Positions 57,809 to 64,000 of a stretch of DNA of 64,000 nucleotides are shown here, in pieces (within the stretch, counting starts at the first letter, position 1; each line of letters begins with the position of its first letter). This DNA is from Pseudomonas sp. ATCC PTA-122608 (GTDB lineage Bacteria; Pseudomonadota; Gammaproteobacteria; Pseudomonadales; Pseudomonadaceae): contig NZ_LPNO01000007.1 of NCBI RefSeq assembly GCF_001952855.1, positions 1 through 64,000 of the forward strand. Direction: 5' to 3'. A program made the position numbers and the translations under genes. The notes beneath the pieces were generated by a model that was not told the DNA's origin, searched no databases, and saw nothing but the letters and a program-made list of their open reading frames with translations.

Positions 57809-58871
57809 GGGCCACCTCCAGGCAGATATCGACCACGGTGCGGGTTGCGTCAGGTTTGGCCAGGCGGCTTGCGGTGCTCGCCATGCTGTTCAGTCGTTCC
57901 GGTTGCATCAAAACCTCGGTCAGGCGTGCGGCCAAATCGGCGGCGCCAGTCGTTCTTTGCGGCAGCAGGAAGGCAGCGCCCTCCCCGGCCAAATATTCGG
58001 CGTTGCGGGTCTGGTGATCGTCGATCGCGTGGGGCAAAGGCACCAGCAAGGACGGCAGACCGGCGGCGGCCAGTTCACTGACGGTCAACGCACCTGCGCG
58101 ACAGACCACCAGGTCGGCCCAGCCATAGGCTTGGGCCATGTCTTTGATGAAGGGCTGCACATTCGCCTCCACACCCGCTTCGCGATAGCGCGTGGCGGTC
58201 ACTTCATCGTGGTTCTTGCCGGCCTGATGAAAGATCTCGGGGCGCAATTCTTCAGGGAGTTGCGACACCGCTTCAGGCAGCAATTTGTTCAAGGGTTCGG
58301 CGCCCAGGCTTCCGCCCAGGATCAACAGGTGCGCCTTGCGACCGGCCAACGGCTGGCGGGCAATGTCCATGAACAGCTCGGTACGCACCGGGTTGCCGGT
58401 AGTGCGCAGCTTGTCCGCAGCACCAAAGGTCTTCGGGAAGGCCTCGCACACCCGGGCAGCCAAAGGCACCAGCAGGCGGTTGGCGGTGCCGGCCACGGCG
58501 TTCTGCTCGTGAACGATCACCGGCACACCGGCGAGTTTTGCCGCGACACCACCAGGGCCAGTCACGTAACCACCAAAGCCCAGCACGCACACCGGCTTCA
58601 CTTCACGGATCACCTTGCGCGCCTGCCACACCGCTTTGAGCAACACGAACGGCGCCTTGAGCAGGGACAACTTGCCCTTGCCACGCAGGCCGGTGACGTT
58701 GATCAAATGCAGCGACAAGCCGGCATTCGGTACCAGATCGTTTTCGATGCCGCGCGGCGTACCGAGCCAATGCACGGTGTAGCCGCGGTTCTGGAACTCG
58801 CGGGCACAGGCCAGCGCCGGGAACACGTGGCCACCGGTGCCGCCCGCCATGATCAGCACGTTAGCGCCCAT
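57801..58871 (-). CDS. murG: Undecaprenyl-PP-MurNAc-pentapeptide GlcNAc transferase MurG
   Basis: 356 residues, GT28 glycosyltransferase on the cytosolic face of the membrane converting lipid I to lipid II. The glycine-rich loop [21 protein letters not shown] starts at residue 3, and the second loop region [13 protein letters not shown] is near 185. Donor-site residues include the C-terminal block [24 protein letters not shown]. It overlaps ftsW at one end and murC at the other, reflecting compact translation. Confidence 0.97.
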
Positions 58872-60084
58872 GGTTCGGCTCCTCGGCGAAGTCGCTTTCG
58901 CTGAACTCCATCTCTTCGCTGCCCAGGTGGGTTCGACTCTCCCACTCGATGCGCAGCAGTAACCCGAGACAGGCGCAGCAAATCACCAACGAACTGCCGC
59001 CGTAACTGAGGAACGGCAAGGTCAGGCCCTTGGTCGGCAGCAAGCCGACGTTCACCCCGATGTTGATCAGGAACTGGCCGATCCACAGGAACGACAAGCC
59101 GTACGCTACGTAAGCGGCAAAATATTGCTTGGCCTTTTCGGCCCACAAGCCGATGTACATGCCGCGTACACACACGAATACGAACAGCGCGACGGTGCAC
59201 AACGAACCGACCACGCCCAACTCTTCGGCGAGCACCGAGAACACGAAGTCGGTGTGGGCTTCCGGCAGGTAGAACTGCTTCTGCACGCTGTTGCCCAGGC
59301 CAACGCCCAGCCACTCGCCGCGACCGAAGGCGATCAACGCCTGGGTCAGTTGGTAGCCGGAGCCGAATTGATCGGACCACGGGTCGGTAAAGGTAATCAG
59401 ACGGGCCATCCGGTAGGGCTGCGCCTGCACCAGAATGGTCACGGCGGCCACCGCCAGCACCACCATCAAGGTGAAGCGGAACAGGCCCACGCCACCGAGG
59501 AACAGCATCGCCGCCGCCGCCCCCATCATTACGACGGTGGCACCGAAGTCCGGCTCCATCAGCAAAAGGCCGGCCATGGGCAGCAGCACGATGAACGGCT
59601 TGAAGAAGCCCATCCAGCTTTCGCGTACTTCTTTCTGGCGCCGCACCAGGTAACCGGCGAGGTAGATCACCACGAACACCTTGGCGATTTCCGACGGTTG
59701 CACGTTGAATGCACCGAAGCCGATCCAGCGCATCGAACCGTTCACCTCACGCCCGATGCCGGGCACGATCACCATGACCAACAGGCCGAACGCTCCCACC
59801 AGCATCAGCCAACCCAGGCGCTGCCAGGTGGCGATCGGGATCATCATGGTGACGATGCACGCACCGAGGCCGATGACCAGGTACACCAGGTGGCGGATCA
59901 TCATGTACAGGGTGTTGCCCGACTGCACGGCGGCCACTTCCGAGGACGCCGAGGTGATCATCACCAGGCCCAGGCCCAGCAGCGCAAGGCAACCGGCGAG
60001 CATCGGGAAATCCAGGTCGATACCGCGCCCGGTAATGAGCGGCGACGGGTACGGCTTGATGATGTTCCGCAAATTGATACTCAT
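58861..60084 (-). CDS. ftsW: Peptidoglycan glycosyltransferase FtsW (SEDS family)
   Basis: 407 residues with about ten hydrophobic segments. A short cytosolic N-terminus is followed by SEDS core motifs such as MRWIGFGAFNVQPSEIAKV (~115-135) and the C-terminal LTLPFLSYGGSSLVICC. FtsW polymerises lipid II at the septum together with FtsI. The Asp in LLLMEPDFGATVV is the site equivalent to the RodA catalytic Asp. It overlaps murD by four bases. Confidence 0.96.
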   Translation of the reverse strand: MSINLRNIIKPYPSPLITGRGIDLDFPMLAGCLALLGLGLVMITSASSEVAAVQSGNTLYMMIRHLVYLVIGLGACIVTMMIPIATWQRLGWLMLVGAFGLLVMVIVPGIGREVNGSMRWIGFGAFNVQPSEIAKVFVVIYLAGYLVRRQKEVRESWMGFFKPFIVLLPMAGLLLMEPDFGATVVMMGAAAAMLFLGGVGLFRFTLMVVLAVAAVTILVQAQPYRMARLITFTDPWSDQFGSGYQLTQALIAFGRGEWLGVGLGNSVQKQFYLPEAHTDFVFSVLAEELGVVGSLCTVALFVFVCVRGMYIGLWAEKAKQYFAAYVAYGLSFLWIGQFLINIGVNVGLLPTKGLTLPFLSYGGSSLVICCACLGLLLRIEWESRTHLGSEEMEFSESDFAEEPNHGR

Positions 60085-61427
60085 GCCAAGGCCTCCACGG
60101 CGCGGGCGAACAGCTGGCCGCGCTCTTCGTAGTTCTTGAACATGTCGAAACTCGCGCAGGCAGGCGACAGCAGCACCACGTCACCCGGCTGGGCCAGGGC
60201 TTTGGATTGGGCGATGGCGTCATCCAGGGACTGCGCACGCACCTGCGGTACGGCGTCGCCCAGGGCATCGGCGATCAAGCCGGAATCACGGCCCATCAGC
60301 ACCACGGCGCGGCAGTTAGCGGCGACCGGGCCTTTAAGGTCCTTGAAGTCAGCACCCTTGCCGTCGCCACCGGCGATCAGCACGACCTTGCCTTGAATAT
60401 CGGCACCCAAACCTTCGATGGCGGCCAGTGCCGCACCGACGTTGGTGGCCTTGGAATCGTTGTAATAGCCGACGCCATCCAGCTCGCGAACCCACTGGCA
60501 GCGATGCTCAAGGCCGGCAAAGCTGCGCAAGGCCGAGAGCATGGCGTCGAACGGCAAGCCAACTGCGTGACCGAGCGCCAGCGCCGCGAGGGCATTGGCC
60601 TGGTTGTGGGCACCACGGATTTTCAGTTCGCGCACCGGCATCAGGTTCTGGAATTCGAAGGCCAGGTATTTCTCGCCGTTCTCTTCCCGAAGGCCGAAAG
60701 CCTTGAAGTCGGGTTTGTTCAGGCCGAAGGTCCAGCACGGCAGACCTTCGCCGATCAGCGGACGGCTCAGGGCGTCCTGACGGTTCACCACCACTTGCCG
60801 CGCGCCCCGGAAGATCCGATGCTTGGCCAGGTGATAGGCCGGCAGCCCGCTGTAGCGGTCCATGTGATCTTCGCTGACGTTGAGCACGGTGGCCACTTCG
60901 GCGTTTAGCTGGTCGGTGGTTTCCAGCTGGAAGCTCGACAGCTCCATCACGTAAAGCTCGACGTCGTCGTTGAGCAGGTCCAGCGCCGGAGTACCGAGGT
61001 TGCCGCCCACTGCCACGCGCTTGCCGGCCGCAGCCGCCATCTCGCCCACCAGGGTGGTGACGGTGCTTTTTGCATTGGAACCGCTGATGGCCACGATCGG
61101 CGCCTTCGCGTTACGCGCGAACAGCTCGATGTCGCCGGACAACTTCACGCCACGGGCCGCCGCCGCTTGCAGGGCCGGTGTCGCCAGGGCTAGGCCGGGG
61201 CTCACGTAGAGCTCATCGGCACGGCACAGAAACTCGACATCCAGCTCGCCACAACGCACTTCCACGTGCGGGTAGTCACGGCGCAGCGTGACCAGCTCCG
61301 GTGGATTTTCCCGCGTATCGGCCACGGCAAACGACGTGCCCCGGTTCGCCAGGAAGCGAACCAGGGACATGCCGCTCTTGCCGAGGCCGACAACGATGCG
61401 GAAGTGGTCTGAAGCGATCAGGGACAC
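60081..61427 (-). CDS. murD: UDP-N-acetylmuramoylalanine--D-glutamate ligase MurD
   Basis: 448 residues. The N-terminal UDP-binding domain has GLGKSGMSLVRFLANRG, the P-loop is GSNAKSTVTT at 116-125, and the conserved NVSEDHMDRY and NDSKATN blocks follow. It adds D-Glu in step two of the stem-peptide pathway. The start codon is GTG at 61427, six bases after the mraY stop. Confidence 0.97.
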   Translation of the reverse strand: MSLIASDHFRIVVGLGKSGMSLVRFLANRGTSFAVADTRENPPELVTLRRDYPHVEVRCGELDVEFLCRADELYVSPGLALATPALQAAAARGVKLSGDIELFARNAKAPIVAISGSNAKSTVTTLVGEMAAAAGKRVAVGGNLGTPALDLLNDDVELYVMELSSFQLETTDQLNAEVATVLNVSEDHMDRYSGLPAYHLAKHRIFRGARQVVVNRQDALSRPLIGEGLPCWTFGLNKPDFKAFGLREENGEKYLAFEFQNLMPVRELKIRGAHNQANALAALALGHAVGLPFDAMLSALRSFAGLEHRCQWVRELDGVGYYNDSKATNVGAALAAIEGLGADIQGKVVLIAGGDGKGADFKDLKGPVAANCRAVVLMGRDSGLIADALGDAVPQVRAQSLDDAIAQSKALAQPGDVVLLSPACASFDMFKNYEERGQLFARAVEALA

Positions 61428-61433
61428 TCGTTT

Positions 61434-62516
61434 CTACCTCAGTTTCAGGGTGGCAAGGCCGAACAGAACCAGAATCACGGTGATAATCCAGAAACGGACA
61501 ATCACCCGCGGCTCAGGCCAGCCCTTGAGTTCAAAGTGGTGGTGAATCGGCGCCATGCGGAACACGCGGCGCCCGGTCAATTTGAAGGAGGCAACCTGGA
61601 TCACCACCGACAGGGTTTCCATCACGAACACACCGCCCATGATGAACAGGACGATTTCCTGGCGGACGATCACCGCGATGGTGCCCAGGGCCGCGCCCAG
61701 CGCCAGTGCGCCGACGTCGCCCATGAAGACTTGTGCCGGATAGGTGTTGAACCACAGGAACCCAAGGCCCGCACCGATCAAGGCGCCGCAGAACACAATC
61801 AGTTCGCCCGCGCCCGGTACATACGGGATCAGCAGGTATTCAGCGAATTTCACGTTACCCGACAGGTAGCAGAAGATGCCGAGCGCGCCGCCCACCATCA
61901 CCGTCGGCATGATCGCCAGGCCGTCGAGGCCGTCAGTCAGGTTAACCGCGTTGCTCGAGCCGACGATCACGAAGTAAGTCAGTACCACGAAGCCAACACC
62001 CAGCGGGATGCTGGCGTCCTTGAGCATCGGGATGATCAGGGTGGTCTCGACCGCGCTTGGCGCAGTCGTATAGAGGAAGATTGCCGCCGCCAGGCCGAAC
62101 ACCGACTGCCAGAAATACTTCCAGCGGCTTGGCAGCCCCTTGGAGTTCTTCTCGATCACCTTGCGGTAGTCATCCACCCAGCCGATGGCGCCGAACAGCA
62201 AGGTCACCAGCAGCACGGTCCAGACGTAGCGGTTATGCAGGTCAGCCCACAGCAGCGTACTGATGCCGATGGACGACAGGATCAACGCGCCGCCCATGGT
62301 CGGGGTGCCGGACTTGGACAGGTGCGACTGCGGGCCGTCGTTGCGCACGGACTGGCCAATCTGCAGGTTTTGCAGGGTACGGATCATCCATGGCCCGAGG
62401 AACAGCGACAACGACAGCGCGGTCAGCACACCCAGAATCCCGCGCAGGGTCAGGTACTGAAAGACCGCGAAGCCTTTGTGGAACTGTTGCAGATACTCAG
62501 CCAGCAGCAGCAGCAT
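61434..62516 (-). CDS. mraY: Phospho-N-acetylmuramoyl-pentapeptide transferase MraY
   Basis: 360 residues, exactly the usual length. Ten transmembrane segments with the Mg/nucleotide signature [13 protein letters not shown] and the cytoplasmic loop [14 protein letters not shown]. It transfers phospho-MurNAc-pentapeptide to undecaprenyl phosphate, giving lipid I. The ATG overlaps the murF stop (TAATG); a GTG at 62543 would only prolong the frame into murF and is rejected. Confidence 0.97.
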   Translation of the reverse strand: MLLLLAEYLQQFHKGFAVFQYLTLRGILGVLTALSLSLFLGPWMIRTLQNLQIGQSVRNDGPQSHLSKSGTPTMGGALILSSIGISTLLWADLHNRYVWTVLLVTLLFGAIGWVDDYRKVIEKNSKGLPSRWKYFWQSVFGLAAAIFLYTTAPSAVETTLIIPMLKDASIPLGVGFVVLTYFVIVGSSNAVNLTDGLDGLAIMPTVMVGGALGIFCYLSGNVKFAEYLLIPYVPGAGELIVFCGALIGAGLGFLWFNTYPAQVFMGDVGALALGAALGTIAVIVRQEIVLFIMGGVFVMETLSVVIQVASFKLTGRRVFRMAPIHHHFELKGWPEPRVIVRFWIITVILVLFGLATLKLR

Positions 62517-63886
62517 TAATGTTTCTCCGTACTTGAGGCACACAAGGCCGCGACGACGTTTTCCATCACCGCGCTGCGCGATCCCTTGATCAAAATAGTG
62601 GTGTGTTTGTCTTGTTCAGCCGCACTCAGTGCCTGGATCAGTTCGGCCTGGCTGGCGAAATGCCTGGCGCCCGGCCCGAAGGTGTCCACGGCGTGAAGCA
62701 TGTTCGGTCCAACGGCGTACAAGGCGTCGACCTTGCCGGCGGCATAGGCGCCGACTTCACGGTGAGACTGTTCGGCCCACTCGCCCAGTTCGGCGATGTC
62801 CCCCAGTACCAGCACCTTGCGACCGTCGAAGCTGGTCAGCAGATCGATGGCGGCACAGATCGAAGACTGGTTGGCGTTGTAGGTGTCATCAATCACGCGC
62901 ATGCCGTTGCTGGCCAGTTGCGCGACGGTGCGACCCTTGACCGGTTGCACTGCGCCAAGGCCGGTGGCGATGCCAAACAACGACACGCCCAGCACATGGG
63001 CAGCAGCAGCGGCGGCCAGGGCGTTCGCGACGTTATGGTTGCCCAGCAGGTTCAGTTGTACGTGCTCGTCACCTTGCGGGGTATGCAGAGTGAAAGACGG
63101 GCAGCCACGAGCGTCGGCTTTGATATTCGAGGCATGGAAATCGGCAGCGGCGTTGTGCACCGCAAAGCTCAAGACCTTGCGACCGGCGGCACGTACACGC
63201 CAGGTTTCGAAGGCTTTGTCGTCGAGGTTCAGCACGGCGGTGCCGGACGCGTCGAGGCCTTCGATGATTTCGCCCTTGGCTTCAACGATCTTTTCAGGGC
63301 CGCCAAACTCGCCGACGTGGGCGGTGCCGGCGTTGCTGATCACCGCGACGTGAGGCTTGGTCATGGCCACGGTGTAGGCGATTTCGCCGACGCGCGAAGC
63401 ACCCAGTTCGATCACTGCCGCCGTGTGTTCCGGGGCCAGTTCGAGCAGGGTCAGCGGAGCGCCGAAATCATTGTTCAGGTTACCGCGAGTCGCCAGGACC
63501 GGCCCGCGCGTGCGCAGGATCCCGGCCAGCAATTCCTTGACCGTGGTTTTGCCGCTGGAGCCGGTGATTGCCGCGACAGGATTGGTGAAAGCGGCACGGT
63601 TCAGCGCACCCAGTTGGCCGAGGGCCAGGCGGGTGTCGGCTACCAGCAATTGCGGCAGTGTCGAGCCAGCAACTTCGCGCTGCACCAGAGCGCCGACAGC
63701 GCCTTTGGCAGCGACGTCATTCAGGTAGTCGTGGCCATCAAAACTTGGGCCGGCCAAGGCGACAAACAGTTGCCCGGGCTTGATCGTCCGGCTGTCGATG
63801 CTGACGCCATCAAAGCGGCAATCAGCCGACAGCACGCGGGCCGACAAGGCCTGGGTCAGTTCGCTGAACTTGAGCGCCTTAAGCAT
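62516..63886 (-). CDS. murF: UDP-MurNAc-tripeptide--D-Ala-D-Ala ligase MurF
   Basis: 456 residues. The N-terminal UDP-binding domain contains [20 protein letters not shown]. The P-loop is [10 protein letters not shown] at 109-118, and the central domain has [16 protein letters not shown]. It adds the DdlB-made D-Ala-D-Ala to complete the pentapeptide. It overlaps murE by eight bases (murE stop TAA lies within ATGCTTAA) and mraY by one. Confidence 0.97.
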   Translation of the reverse strand: MLKALKFSELTQALSARVLSADCRFDGVSIDSRTIKPGQLFVALAGPSFDGHDYLNDVAAKGAVGALVQREVAGSTLPQLLVADTRLALGQLGALNRAAFTNPVAAITGSSGKTTVKELLAGILRTRGPVLATRGNLNNDFGAPLTLLELAPEHTAAVIELGASRVGEIAYTVAMTKPHVAVISNAGTAHVGEFGGPEKIVEAKGEIIEGLDASGTAVLNLDDKAFETWRVRAAGRKVLSFAVHNAAADFHASNIKADARGCPSFTLHTPQGDEHVQLNLLGNHNVANALAAAAAAHVLGVSLFGIATGLGAVQPVKGRTVAQLASNGMRVIDDTYNANQSSICAAIDLLTSFDGRKVLVLGDIAELGEWAEQSHREVGAYAAGKVDALYAVGPNMLHAVDTFGPGARHFASQAELIQALSAAEQDKHTTILIKGSRSAVMENVVAALCASSTEKH

Positions 63887-64000
63887 GAGCCACCTCCCAT
63901 GCGGTCAAGGCGTGATCGGCCTCGACCAGATCAGAGAAAGCGTGACGTTCGCCGTTGATTTCCTGGTAGTCCTCGTGGCCTTTACCGGCCAGCACCACCA
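63879..64000 (-). CDS. murE: UDP-MurNAc-L-Ala-D-Glu--2,6-diaminopimelate ligase MurE (C-terminal end only)
   Basis: Only the last ~39 residues are in the window, reading VVLAGKGHEDYQEINGERHA and ending [14 protein letters not shown] before TAA. GKGHEDYQ is the C-terminal signature of MurE. The gene continues beyond the right edge of the window. Its position just before murF is the standard dcw order. Confidence 0.9.
   Translation of the reverse strand, partial: VVLAGKGHEDYQEINGERHAFSDLVEADHALTAWEVAHA

Overview
The window is a GC-rich chromosomal segment from a Pseudomonas, most likely of the P. fluorescens group. The case rests on a complete twelve-gene alginate operon in Pseudomonas order, the Pseudomonas-type division and cell-wall (dcw) cluster ending in lpxC, an OprD-family porin, a CheV/Aer chemotaxis pair, and many REP doublets (REPINs) of the gtgggagcgggcttgctcgcg, gtggcgagggagcttgctccc and gtaggagcgagcttgctcgcg types. 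No rRNA, tRNA, CRISPR array, phage or intact insertion sequence was seen.

Layout. Positions 1-1006 hold no convincing gene. They contain two diverged, oppositely oriented copies of a ~230-bp intergenic repeat around a REPIN, then a 153-bp MITE-like element with perfect 20-bp inverted ends and an 11-bp flanking direct repeat. yaaA follows, then a long AT-rich leader, then algD-8-44-K-E-G-X-L-I-J-F-A (2678-19260). These genes make GDP-mannuronate (AlgA, AlgD), polymerise it under c-di-GMP control (Alg8, Alg44), carry it across the periplasm and outer membrane (AlgK, AlgX, AlgE), epimerise it (AlgG), acetylate it (AlgI, AlgJ, AlgF, AlgX) and degrade stray polymer (AlgL). Three REPINs lie inside the operon, and one of them supplies the N-terminal codons of algK.

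Directly downstream and convergent is a ~1126-residue toxin-like gene with a C-terminal HYD1-type ADP-ribosyltransferase-like region. Positions 22.9-26.9 kb hold a frameshifted membrane-protein gene, a short-chain dehydrogenase, and a LysR regulator divergent from an MFS pump and a SnoaL-like protein. The LysR/MFS intergenic region contains a perfect palindrome. Positions 27.1-33.0 kb are an AaeXAB-like efflux operon (outer-membrane factor, FUSC permease, DUF1656, fusion protein) with a divergent LysR regulator. Positions 33.0-39.4 kb are an RND pump (fusion protein and permease) apparently co-transcribed with its own response regulator and sensor kinase.

Positions 39.5-46.0 kb are mixed: a small conserved protein, a periplasmic binding protein, an Aer-type receptor, a YkgJ-type cysteine-cluster protein, a GNAT acetyltransferase, CheV and a 2-hydroxyacid dehydrogenase. 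An OprD-type porin at 46.4 kb has a leader with a candidate promoter and a strong terminator (possible small RNA or attenuator). Two tandem paralogous membrane diguanylate cyclases follow. The rest (50.9-64.0 kb, minus strand) is the dcw cluster, read murE(partial)-murF-mraY-murD-ftsW-murG-murC-ddlB-ftsQ-ftsA-ftsZ-lpxC, with most junctions overlapping or nearly so.

Start codons were chosen from ribosome-binding-site spacing and family length. Functions are inferred from recognisable motifs and gene context; no database search was possible.
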